This document shows, piece by piece, positions 1-5,855 of a stretch of 9,828 nucleotides of DNA. This DNA comes from Selenomonadaceae bacterium. GTDB taxonomy: Bacteria > Bacillota > Negativicutes > Selenomonadales > Selenomonadaceae. The translations under genes were made by a program, and so were the position numbers. How positions within the stretch are numbered: the first letter of the stretch is position 1; every line of letters begins with the position of its first letter. The stretch spans positions 1 through 9,828 of the forward strand of contig JAFSUE010000203.1 of assembly GCA_017445435.1 (NCBI GenBank), in the 5' to 3' direction. The notes under the pieces were generated by a model that was given only the letters and a program-made list of their open reading frames with translations, was not told the DNA's origin and made no database searches.

Positions 1-1
1 C

Positions 2-292
2 GAAGCGCGGATGAACAATCCTAACATTCCGCCAGATTTTGTGGACGATTCAATACATGGCAACGGCAATTATTGGGCTGTACCGAGTGACGCCGCGTCT
101 TTCTACGTTTTCCCTAATGTTCGCGTTTACAATGACAACTTGCACAACGAACGCGCTATGGGTATCGTTTTCGACTCAAACTTTCAAGGTGGAAAAACTT
201 ATGAAAAAGTTAGCGTCGAATCTCCTGCAAAGTTCAGTCGTAATGGCAATAATTGGATTTTGGAACACAAGGGAAGATTAGTTTTAGAATAA
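2..292 (+). CDS. Unrecognised protein, C-terminal part (5' end outside the window)
   Basis: I do not recognise this protein. The frame is open from base 2 to a TAA at 290-292. An ATG lies at 11, but the bases before it (cgaagcgcgg) contain no Shine-Dalgarno sequence, so the gene probably starts upstream and only its last ~97 codons are seen. The visible part is rich in Asn, aromatic residues and short beta-prone segments (SFYVFPNVRVYND, AMGIVFDSNF, NNWILEHKGRLVLE), with no transmembrane helix and no catalytic motif I can name. That look fits the C-terminal beta domain of a secreted or surface protein, but this is only an impression. The next gene begins 9 bases after its stop on the same strand, so the two may be cotranscribed. 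Its codon choice resembles that of its neighbours. Confidence 0.6.
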   Translation, partial: EARMNNPNIPPDFVDDSIHGNGNYWAVPSDAASFYVFPNVRVYNDNLHNERAMGIVFDSNFQGGKTYEKVSVESPAKFSRNGNNWILEHKGRLVLE

Positions 293-301
293 ATTTTTAA
301 A

Positions 302-913
302 ATGGATTTGGTATTGTATGTTCACGGTAAAGGCGGCAGTTCATCAGAGGCAGAACATTACAAAAAATTTTTCCCTACTTGTGACGTTATCGGCTTAGAC
401 TACAAAAATTTTACGTCTTATGATAACGCGGAAGAAATTTTTAATGCCGTAAAAAATTTTAAAAATCGTTATGAAAAAATTATTTTAGTGGCTAACAGTA
501 TTGGCGCATATTTCGCGATGAATGCGGGCATTGACGAAGAAATTTTTCAAGCTTACTTCATTTCGCCAATTGTTGATATGGAAAAGCTTATTGTTGAGCT
601 TATGAAAAAATGCAACGTCACTGAAGAAAATTTGCAACGTCAAGGAATAATTGAAACGCCTTTCGGTGAAAATTTGTCGTGGAAATATTTATCCTACGTC
701 AGAGCGCATCCGATAAAGTGGAATGTTCCGACGAAAATTTTGTACGGTAGCAAAGATTTTCTCACGTCATTGGAAACGCTTATGGAATTTGCGGAAAGGC
801 ACAATGCTAGCGTCACGATTATGGAAGGCGGCGAACATTGGTTTCATACGGCGAAACAAATGAATTTTCTAGACGGTTGGATAAAAAATTTTTGTTTTGA
901 AAATTTACCTTGA
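302..913 (+). CDS. Small alpha/beta-hydrolase family protein
   Basis: A 203-residue protein that reads as a compact single-domain alpha/beta hydrolase; substrate unknown. The N-terminus (LVLYVHGKGG, residues 3-12) is the first strand plus the HG oxyanion-hole loop. VANSIGAY (63-70) is the nucleophile elbow with Ser66. YGSKDF (148-153) offers Asp152 as the acid, and GGEHWFH (176-182) offers His179 as the base (His182 is the alternative). The elbow is A-N-S-I-G rather than the classical G-x-S-x-G, a variant seen in small esterase-like members. There is no signal peptide, so it is probably cytoplasmic. The ATG at 302 has no good ribosome binding site and lies 9 bases after the preceding stop, suggesting translational coupling to that gene. 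The TGA at 911-913 sits inside the -35 box of the next promoter. Fold assignment is confident; function is not. Confidence 0.8.
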   Translation: MDLVLYVHGKGGSSSEAEHYKKFFPTCDVIGLDYKNFTSYDNAEEIFNAVKNFKNRYEKIILVANSIGAYFAMNAGIDEEIFQAYFISPIVDMEKLIVELMKKCNVTEENLQRQGIIETPFGENLSWKYLSYVRAHPIKWNVPTKILYGSKDFLTSLETLMEFAERHNASVTIMEGGEHWFHTAKQMNFLDGWIKNFCFENLP

Positions 914-938
914 CAGTGAAGGCGGGCGCGGCTATAAT
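910..938 (+). promoter_or_regulatory. Consensus sigma-70/sigma-A promoter for the rpmH cluster
   Basis: TTGACA at 910-915 and TATAAT at 933-938 are separated by exactly 17 bases, matching the housekeeping consensus at all twelve positions. The expected transcription start is near 945, giving a leader of about 50 bases before the rpmH start at 998. The -35 box overlaps the stop codon (911-913) of the upstream hydrolase gene. Such strength fits a ribosomal protein promoter. Confidence 0.93.
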
Positions 939-983
939 TCGTTGGAGTGTTTCTAAAACAGATTCAGACTAACATTTTACAAT

Positions 984-991
984 GGGAGGTG
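984..991 (+). promoter_or_regulatory. Ribosome binding site fixing the rpmH TTG start
   Basis: GGGAGGTG, with GGAGG at 985-989, ends 8 bases before the TTG at 998. It decides the start: the frame is open upstream to 947, but only the TTG gives the normal L34 N-terminus. Confidence 0.85.
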
Positions 992-997
992 TTTTGT

Positions 998-1132
998 TTG
1001 AAGAGAACTTTCCAGCCAAATACAAGATGGCGTAAAAAAACTCACGGGTTTCGTGAACGCATGAAAACAAAGGGCGGGCGTCTCGTGATTAAAAGGCGGC
1101 GTCAACGCGGCAGAAAAGTGCTTACAGCCTAA
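998..1132 (+). CDS. rpmH: 50S ribosomal protein L34
   Basis: A 44-residue, strongly basic protein matching bacterial L34 along its whole length: it begins M-KRTFQPN, continues with RWRKKTHGFRERM, and ends VIKRRRQRGRKVLTA. L34 is a structural protein of the large ribosomal subunit that binds 23S rRNA. I place the start at the TTG (998-1000) because it yields the canonical N-terminus and has GGAGG 8 bases upstream; the in-frame ATG at 947 would add 17 non-family residues. It is the first gene behind the consensus promoter at 910-938 and is followed by a hairpin terminator at 1144-1170. It is therefore likely transcribed at high level, with only part of the transcripts reading on into rnpA. rpmH-rnpA is one of the most conserved bacterial gene pairs. 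Confidence 0.97.
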   Translation: MKRTFQPNTRWRKKTHGFRERMKTKGGRLVIKRRRQRGRKVLTA

Positions 1133-1143
1133 AATAAGCGCAT

Positions 1144-1170
1144 AGGTCACCGTTTCGCGTGACCTTTTTT
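1144..1170 (+). terminator. Rho-independent terminator or attenuator between rpmH and rnpA
   Basis: AGGTCAC (1144-1150) and GTGACCT (1159-1165) form a perfect 7-bp stem with an 8-base loop, followed by a T-run at 1165-1170. No separate promoter is obvious between it and rnpA, so it probably acts as a leaky terminator that lowers rnpA-yidD-yidC-jag expression relative to rpmH. Confidence 0.85.
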
Positions 1171-1201
1171 CGTTTTACTGCGGAGATTGGGAGTAGTTAA
1201 A

Positions 1202-1549
1202 ATGTTTGAACTTAATAAAAGCGAAATTTTGCGCGATAAACGCGATTTCAACACCGTTTATTCCAAAGGTCGCTCCTACGCGAATAAAAATATTGTCATT
1301 CACGTTTTGCACGACGAACGCTATAACGGTAAAGTTGGATTTGCCGCAGGAAAAAAACTTGGCGGCGCTGTCGTACGAAATCGCGTCAAACGTCTTCTTC
1401 GTGAAACGTATCGCCTTTGCAAAAAAAATCTCCGCAGTGACTGCGCACTTATCATTATGGGAAGAAAAAATTTAGTTGACGCTAAAGTTGATGTTGCTAT
1501 AAAATCTTTCCGTGACATTTGCAAGAAAGCTAAATTGGTGGCTGATTAA
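1202..1549 (+). CDS. rnpA: Ribonuclease P protein component
   Basis: A 115-residue basic protein of the RnpA family, the protein cofactor that helps the RNase P RNA bind precursor tRNA and remove its 5' leader. The N-terminus (FELNKSEILRDKRDFNTVYSKG) matches the family's opening helix, and the diagnostic RNR motif lies in GGAVVRNRVKRLLRE (54-68, RNR at 59-61). Length is normal for the family. I choose the ATG at 1202, with GGGAG at 1189-1193 spaced 8 bases. An in-frame TTG at 1187 would add five residues, but its possible GGAG is only about one base away. The TAA (1547-1549) is separated from the ATG of yidD by a single base, so the two are probably translationally coupled. Confidence 0.97.
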   Translation: MFELNKSEILRDKRDFNTVYSKGRSYANKNIVIHVLHDERYNGKVGFAAGKKLGGAVVRNRVKRLLRETYRLCKKNLRSDCALIIMGRKNLVDAKVDVAIKSFRDICKKAKLVAD

Positions 1550-1550
1550 T

Positions 1551-1760
1551 ATGACAAAATTTTTTATAGCCGCCGTCAGATTTTATCAAAAATATATTTC
1601 GCCGTTAAAGCCGCCATGCTGTCGATTTGTCCCGACGTGTTCAGCTTATGCAGTTGAGGCTTTTCAAAAGTACGGCTGGCGACGTGGCACAGTTTTAACT
1701 TTGTGGCGAATTTTACGTTGCAATCCTTTTTGTAAGGGCGGCTACGACCCAGTACCATGA
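1551..1760 (+). CDS. yidD: Membrane protein insertion efficiency factor YidD
   Basis: A 69-residue protein of the YidD (DUF37/HlyA-like) family, a small membrane-associated factor thought to help YidC-dependent insertion of inner-membrane proteins. Hallmarks are visible: an amphipathic N-terminal segment (FFIAAVRFYQKYISPL, 4-19), the cysteine-containing CRFVPTCSAYAVEA (24-37), and the C-terminal RCNPFCKGGYDPVP (56-69). Length is typical. The ATG at 1551 follows the rnpA stop by one base and has a moderate GGTGG at 1537-1541; an in-frame ATG at 1512 lies inside rnpA and would add 13 residues unlike the family. Its position between rnpA and yidC is the standard bacterial order. A 7-base-period repeat begins just after the TGA. 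Confidence 0.96.
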   Translation: MTKFFIAAVRFYQKYISPLKPPCCRFVPTCSAYAVEAFQKYGWRRGTVLTLWRILRCNPFCKGGYDPVP

Positions 1761-1761
1761 G

Positions 1762-1796
1762 GAATTAAGAATTAAGAATGTAGAATTAAGAATTGT
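1762..1796 (+). repeat. Heptanucleotide tandem array, GAATTAA family
   Basis: Five consecutive 7-base units fill this stretch: GAATTAA at 1762, 1769 and 1783, and the variants GAATGTA at 1776 and GAATTGT at 1790. The array begins one base after the yidD stop and ends 28 bases before the yidC start, filling most of the intergenic gap. TAA in each intact unit puts stops in successive frames. It resembles in style the short tandemly repeated repetitive (STRR) heptamers known from cyanobacteria; any relationship is inference. Confidence 0.85.
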
Positions 1797-1824
1797 TTTC
1801 TAACACATAATAGGAAGTGATGTT

Positions 1825-2517
1825 TTGGAAGAACCTGGAATTTTCAGTACGATTTTTTCACCGATCGAATTTTTATTCACACAAATTTTAAATACATTTT
1901 ATCATTTAACCGAAATGGCGGGATTCGGCAGTTACGGCTTGGCAATTATCCTTTTAACCGTCTTGATGAAAATTCTTTTGTATCCGCTCACCGTCAAGCA
2001 ATTACAATCTATGAAGGCTATGCAAATGATTCAGCCGAAAATGCAACGCCTTCAAGAAAAGTACAAAGACAATCCACAACTTCTGCAACAAAAAATGATG
2101 AAGTTGTATCAAGACGCTGGCGTCAATCCAATGGCGGGGTGTCTGCCAATCTTAGCTCAAATGCCTATCTTAATGGCTATGTACTATACGCTTTTCAACT
2201 TCGACTACGGCGGCGTCACACCTTCATTTTTATGGCTACCGAATCTTTCTGCACCAGACCCGACTTACGTTTTGCCAGTGGTTTCAGCGCTTTCAACTTA
2301 CGTCCTGCAAAAAATGTCAATGATGTCTGCAGGACCTACAAATAGCCAGCAGTCAAAAATTTTTATGATAGCAATGCCGTTGTTTATCGGTTGGATTAGT
2401 TTAAATTTTCCAGCAGGGCTTGTCCTCTACTGGGTAACAATGAACGCCGTACAGATGGTTCAGCAAGTTTGGATTAATCGCGACACGGAAGAAAATTCAA
2501 ATAAGGGGGCTAAATAA
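1825..2517 (+). CDS. yidC: Membrane protein insertase YidC (short, SpoIIIJ/Oxa1 type)
   Basis: A 230-residue YidC/Oxa1/Alb3 insertase that places membrane proteins in the cytoplasmic membrane, alone or with SecYEG. It has the family core without the large periplasmic domain of proteobacterial YidC: TM about 37-57, a charged cytoplasmic coiled region about 58-95 (SMKAMQMIQPKMQRLQEKYK), then GVNPMAGCLPILAQMPI (99-115), TM about 148-163 and TM about 179-207 (FPAGLVLYWVTMN). Unlike SpoIIIJ it shows no lipoprotein-type N-terminal signal. The first core helix carries Lys49 (LMKILLYPLTVKQ), probably at the place of the conserved groove arginine. The start is TTG at 1825 with AGGAAG at 1812-1817; no ATG in this frame gives the full N-terminus. 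jag follows after one base. Confidence 0.95.
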   Translation: MEEPGIFSTIFSPIEFLFTQILNTFYHLTEMAGFGSYGLAIILLTVLMKILLYPLTVKQLQSMKAMQMIQPKMQRLQEKYKDNPQLLQQKMMKLYQDAGVNPMAGCLPILAQMPILMAMYYTLFNFDYGGVTPSFLWLPNLSAPDPTYVLPVVSALSTYVLQKMSMMSAGPTNSQQSKIFMIAMPLFIGWISLNFPAGLVLYWVTMNAVQMVQQVWINRDTEENSNKGAK

Positions 2518-2518
2518 T

Positions 2519-3388
2519 TTGGCGAAGATGATTGAGAAGACAGGAAAATCTGTCGATGAAGCGCTAAACGCGGCGCTTGATGAACTTGGCGTTGGCAAAG
2601 ATGATGTTGACGTTGAAGTTTTAGAAACGCCGTCCAAAGGGATTTTCGGTATTTTCGGCACTAAACCTGCGCGGATTAAAGTTATTGTTAAAGAGCCGTC
2701 AAAAAGTTCGTCCACCCAAATTGATGACGACGCTGAAAAAGTTGACGTTACGCCTTCCACTGTAAGTTTTCAGCTGGTACAAAATATTGATTCACTTCCT
2801 AAAGTTGACGCGGAATTTAAGCCTAAAGATGAAATTTTAACTGCCAATGCCAAAGTGACAGTTGCCGCTGAAAAAAATTCCACTGAAAATTCTGCTGATA
2901 AAAATTCTGCCGATGAAAATTTTGACCGCGCAGAAGTTATCGACAAGGCGAAAACTTTTTTGACTGATATGTTTAACGCCATGAACGTCGAAGTTACTAT
3001 CAACATTCGCGAAGTTGACGACAATATTGTTTTGGACTTGGTTAGCAAAGATTCCGCCTTCATCATCGGCAAGCGCGGGCAGATGATTGACGCCTTGCAG
3101 TACGTGACAAACTTAGCGGCTAATCATGCCTCCGACAATCCTGTACGTTTTATTCTTGACGTTGAAAATTATCGTAAGCGCCGCGAAGAAACGTTAATCA
3201 AGATGGCTAAAAGTGTGGCTGACCGCGTCACGCGAATTAAGCAAAGCGTTAAAATGGAACCTATGAGCCGTCATGAACGCAGAATTATTCATACGACGTT
3301 GCAGAATCACAAGCGCGTTGAAACTCACAGTTACGGCGAAGATCCGCACCGTTATATTGTTGTTTCCCCTAAGAAAAAAAGTAAGTAG
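2519..3388 (+). CDS. jag: RNA-binding protein Jag/KhpB (Jag-N, KH and R3H domains)
   Basis: A 289-residue Jag (KhpB, EloR, SpoIIIJ-associated) protein; the family binds RNA and affects cell division and elongation in several Gram-positives. Residues 1-58 form the Jag-N domain (EKTGKSVDEALNAALDELG, then the SKGIFGIFG motif at 39-47). A polar Lys/Glu/Asn/Ser-rich linker spans about 60-137. The KH domain spans about 140-215 with the GxxG loop GKRG at 184-187 and the usual QMIDALQY. The R3H domain spans about 216-285 with Arg254-x3-His258 and the ending SYGEDPHRYIVVSPK. The start is TTG at 2519, one base after the yidC TAA, with GGGGG at 2505-2509; ATG at 2528 is a weaker alternative. The stop TAG (3386-3388) lies inside the first unit of a heptamer array. 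Confidence 0.94.
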   Translation: MAKMIEKTGKSVDEALNAALDELGVGKDDVDVEVLETPSKGIFGIFGTKPARIKVIVKEPSKSSSTQIDDDAEKVDVTPSTVSFQLVQNIDSLPKVDAEFKPKDEILTANAKVTVAAEKNSTENSADKNSADENFDRAEVIDKAKTFLTDMFNAMNVEVTINIREVDDNIVLDLVSKDSAFIIGKRGQMIDALQYVTNLAANHASDNPVRFILDVENYRKRREETLIKMAKSVADRVTRIKQSVKMEPMSRHERRIIHTTLQNHKRVETHSYGEDPHRYIVVSPKKKSK

Positions 3389-3426
3389 TGAGTAGTAAGT
3401 AGTTAGTAGTTAGTAGTTAGTAGTTT
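3385..3426 (+). repeat. Heptanucleotide tandem array, GTAGTNA family (copy 1)
   Basis: Six head-to-tail 7-base units: GTAGTGA (3385), GTAGTAA (3392), GTAGTTA (3399, 3406, 3413) and GTAGTTT (3420). Variation is almost confined to the sixth base. The first unit contains the stop codon of jag. The same consensus recurs on the minus strand at 9610-9644, again at the 3' end of a gene. Confidence 0.92.
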
Positions 3427-3427
3427 T

Positions 3428-3462
3428 CATTACGCATTACGAATTAAGCATTACGCATTAAA
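3428..3462 (+). repeat. Heptanucleotide tandem array, CATTACG family
   Basis: Five 7-base units directly after the GTAGTNA array: CATTACG at 3428, 3435 and 3449, AATTAAG at 3442 and CATTAAA at 3456. The AATTAAG unit, with the preceding G, recreates GAATTAAG of the yidD-yidC array, so the arrays appear mosaic. It ends next to the ribosome binding site (AGGAGG, 3466-3471) of the following gene. I see no terminator or clear promoter here. Confidence 0.88.
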
Positions 3463-3479
3463 AAAAGGAGGCGGGTTTA

Positions 3480-5597
3480 ATGGTAAAGTTATTTGGGCGA
3501 ATAAGTTTAGCGTTTGCAATGACTATCGCGCTTTTATTTGTAAGCGCGTGTACTGACGAAGAAAAAAGCGGCGCTGCTCCAACTTCGACGCGGTCAAGTT
3601 CAAGCCAAGTTTCTTTCAGCAATGACTACAACGCAAATGATACGTGGCTTGTCTATTGGTATCTTTGCGGCACGGACTTAGAAAGTGAGTATGGCGCGTC
3701 GTCTTTAGATTTAGCCGAATTGGTACAAGCTCAACTTCCGCCGAACGTGAAAGTTTTAGTTCAAACTGGCGGCGCGGCTGAATGGCAGAATGAAGTTGTA
3801 CCGAATGGACAAATTGCCCGTTTCCTGTACGACAATGAAGACTTCAAACTTTTACAAACTTTGCCAGATGCTGACATGGGGTCGCAAAGTACGCTGGTTG
3901 ACTTCCTGCGCTACGGTAAAGAAAATTTTCAAGCTGACCACCGCGTCTTTATATTTTGGGATCACGGCGGCGGCAGTGCAGCTGGTGTTTGTTGGGATGA
4001 ACGTACTGGCAACTGCTTAAGCTTAAACGATATAAATCAAGCTTTCGCCGCAGTTCATGAAAATTCCCCTGCAAATCCGCCATTTGAAATTATCGGTTTC
4101 GACGCCTGCTTAATGGCAACTTACGACACGGCAAGCGCTATTTACGGTTTCGCTAAATATATGGTCGGTTCAGAAGAAGTTGAGCCTGGCAACGGCTGGA
4201 ATTACACAGGCTGGGTTGGTGCATTGGCGCAAAATCCTGCAATGGGTGGCGCGTCACTCGGTAAAGCAATTTGTGATTCGTATATGCAAGGTTGCCTTGA
4301 ATACGATACGGCGGACGCGGCAACGCTTTCACTTATCGACTTGTCAAGAATCCCCTACCTTACCGTTGCTTACGAATCATTTGGACTTGAGGCGCTGAAA
4401 AATGCTAGAAAAGATACGCGCGGCTTTTTCTCCACTTATGGACGCGGCGCACAACGTGCTGAAAATTACGGCGGCAATTCACGTCAAAGCGGCTATACGA
4501 ATATGGTTGACTTAGGAGACTTGGCTAAACAGTCACGCTCAATTCTTCCGCAAAGTTCCAATGATTTAATCAGCGCGATTGATCAAGCTGTCATTTATAA
4601 AGTGCAAGGCGATTATCGCAGTAAAGGTAGCGGACTTTCTGGCTTTTACTCCTACGACGGCGAAGAACAATCTTTAGTAAATTATCTTAACGTCGACGCC
4701 GCGCCAATTTCTCAAAAGTTGCTGTACTACTATTTAATTTACGGTGAACTTCCTGACGCCGCCGCGCGAGCTATTGACGACGGCTCTTTTGAACGGGCGA
4801 TTAACGATGCTAAGGCGGAATTGGGTACGACGACAACTCCTGCTGAACCACCCGCGCAGATTGAAGAAACTGTACCTTCACAAACTTATACTCAAAATGT
4901 TCCCGCGCAAAGTTCAAATGTTTTCAGCGTCTCAAGCCTTGAAGATTTGCCTGTCAACGTCGATGATAACGGCAACGCCTTCGTGAAGTTGACGCCTGAA
5001 CAAATGGATTTATTGTCAAGCGTCCATTGTCAACTGGTTTATATTAGCGTCGAAGATGACATTATACTTTTCTTAGGCAGTGACGCAAATGTTGACGCTG
5101 ACTGGGACACTGGTATTTTCAAAGATAATTTTCAAGGCGTCTGGCCCTGCCTTGACGGTCATTTAGTCTTCATGGAAATTGTTGCAGAAAATGACGATTA
5201 CAACTTGTACAACGTGCCGATTAAATTAAACGGCGTCGAATGCAACTTGCAAGTCGTCTACAACTACAAAGATGAAAAGTACCATATTCTTGGCGCACGC
5301 AAAGGCATTGACGATAATGGTATGGGTAACCGTGAGCTGATTAAATTGAAGGCTGGCGACCAAATTACAACGATTCATTACGGCAATATACTTTCTAGCG
5401 ACAATGACGACTTGACGCCTGTTGAAGTTGACACCTTCACGATTAACAGCGCCAATCCGAAATTTGAAGATGAAGACATGGGCGACGGACTTTTTGGCTA
5501 TTGCTTTGAATTTGTTTCGCCTACAGATGATAGCGCACTTTCGCAGCTGGTGCAGTTTGAAGTTGTAGGAGATACGATTACTACTTCAGTAGATTAA
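3480..5597 (+). CDS. Clostripain-like cysteine peptidase (family C11), predicted lipoprotein
   Basis: A 705-residue protein. The N-terminus is a lipoprotein signal peptide: positive MVKLFGR, a hydrophobic core to about 20, and lipobox V-S-A-C with Cys24 as the predicted lipidated residue, so the mature protein is anchored outside the cytoplasmic membrane. A Ser/Thr-rich linker leads to the peptidase C11 domain (about 55-400). The catalytic dyad is visible: His162 in FWDHGGGS and Cys210 in GFDACLMAT. Family members cleave after basic residues, Arg or Lys; substrate here is unknown. A Thr/Pro/Gln-rich linker (about 448-478) precedes an acidic, beta-rich C-terminal region of about 220 residues that I cannot assign. 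The ATG at 3480 has AGGAGG at 3466-3471. It lies 91 bases after jag with no terminator between, so it may be read from the rpmH transcript; a terminator follows at 5621-5658. Confidence 0.9.
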   Translation: MVKLFGRISLAFAMTIALLFVSACTDEEKSGAAPTSTRSSSSQVSFSNDYNANDTWLVYWYLCGTDLESEYGASSLDLAELVQAQLPPNVKVLVQTGGAAEWQNEVVPNGQIARFLYDNEDFKLLQTLPDADMGSQSTLVDFLRYGKENFQADHRVFIFWDHGGGSAAGVCWDERTGNCLSLNDINQAFAAVHENSPANPPFEIIGFDACLMATYDTASAIYGFAKYMVGSEEVEPGNGWNYTGWVGALAQNPAMGGASLGKAICDSYMQGCLEYDTADAATLSLIDLSRIPYLTVAYESFGLEALKNARKDTRGFFSTYGRGAQRAENYGGNSRQSGYTNMVDLGDLAKQSRSILPQSSNDLISAIDQAVIYKVQGDYRSKGSGLSGFYSYDGEEQSLVNYLNVDAAPISQKLLYYYLIYGELPDAAARAIDDGSFERAINDAKAELGTTTTPAEPPAQIEETVPSQTYTQNVPAQSSNVFSVSSLEDLPVNVDDNGNAFVKLTPEQMDLLSSVHCQLVYISVEDDIILFLGSDANVDADWDTGIFKDNFQGVWPCLDGHLVFMEIVAENDDYNLYNVPIKLNGVECNLQVVYNYKDEKYHILGARKGIDDNGMGNRELIKLKAGDQITTIHYGNILSSDNDDLTPVEVDTFTINSANPKFEDEDMGDGLFGYCFEFVSPTDDSALSQLVQFEVVGDTITTSVD

Positions 5598-5620
5598 AAT
5601 TTTTAGGTGATTCTACATAG

Positions 5621-5658
5621 AAAGCCTGTAAGTTTAAAAAACTTGACGGGCTTTTTTT
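5621..5658 (+). terminator. Rho-independent terminator after the C11 peptidase gene
   Basis: AAAGCCTGTAAGTT (5621-5634) pairs with AACTTGACGGGCTTT (5639-5653) through a long stem with one G-U pair and one bulged C, around a 4-base AT loop, followed by a T-run ending at 5658. It closes the transcript that contains the C11 gene and possibly the whole cluster from 910. Confidence 0.9.
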
Positions 5659-5704
5659 GTGCAGTGTAGAATACAAAAGTTTTACAGGTTACAAAGTTTA
5701 AAGG

Positions 5705-5732
5705 TTGTTGGCAAATTCAAAGTTGGTATAAA
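5705..5732 (+). promoter_or_regulatory. Candidate promoter of metNI
   Basis: TATAAA at 5727-5732 is preceded by TG at 5724-5725 (extended -10) and by TTGTTG at 5705-5710, 16 bases upstream as a weak -35. If used, the transcript would carry a leader of about 165 bases containing the three hairpins at 5751-5855. It is the best match in the 5659-5902 spacer, but AT-rich DNA yields such matches easily. Confidence 0.4.
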
Positions 5733-5784
5733 TTTTTAATTTTTTTAAATCTACTTTTTCTTTTGGCGCAAAAGAAAAAGTAGC
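5731..5784 (-). repeat. Dispersed palindromic repeat, TTTTGGCGCAAAA core (copy 1)
   Basis: A perfect inverted repeat with 15-base arms (5751-5765 and 5769-5783) around a GCG loop, preceded by an AT-rich stretch (5731-5750). The core and the AT-rich flank recur in opposite orientation at 7605-7653, so metNI lies between two inverted copies. No T-run follows the stem on either strand, so it is not a typical terminator. I assign minus orientation only relative to the other copy. Confidence 0.8.
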
Positions 5785-5798
5785 AAAAAGAAAACATA

Positions 5799-5855
5799 GT
5801 CCGCTGAAATCGCATCACGCGATTTGCGCGGACGGGCGCACATCCTTGTGCGCCC
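5799..5855 (+). repeat. Two adjoining GC-rich hairpins upstream of metN
   Basis: Hairpin one (5799-5833) pairs GTCCGC with GCGGAC and AAATCGC with GCGATTT, with a 2x2 internal mismatch and a 5-base loop. Hairpin two (5834-5855) follows without a gap: GGGCGCACA pairs perfectly with TGTGCGCCC around TCCT. Both are much more GC-rich than their surroundings, which suggests an inserted repeat element (REP/MITE-like) or a structured mRNA leader. Nothing here resembles an S-box. Confidence 0.75.

Noticed and set aside
1..1000. Chromosome origin (DnaA boxes) near rpmH
   Set aside because: rpmH often neighbours dnaA/oriC, but I see no cluster of TTATCCACA-like boxes, no dnaA, and the region is coding.
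1187..1201. Earlier TTG start for rnpA
   Set aside because: Its potential GGAG is almost adjacent to the codon, while the ATG at 1202 has GGGAG at ideal spacing and gives the family N-terminus.
2497..3072. Minus-strand open frames opposite jag
   Set aside because: They are serine-rich, low-complexity mirror frames of the Lys/Glu/Asp-rich Jag coding sequence, with no ribosome binding sites.
3385..3462. CRISPR-like array
   Set aside because: Units are 7 bases with no spacers and no cas genes nearby; it is a simple tandem repeat.
5681..5708. Possible degenerate heptamer array (TTTACAG, GTTACAA, AGTTTAA, AGGTTGT)
   Set aside because: Only the first two units resemble each other; too degenerate to call next to the clear arrays, although the setting would fit.
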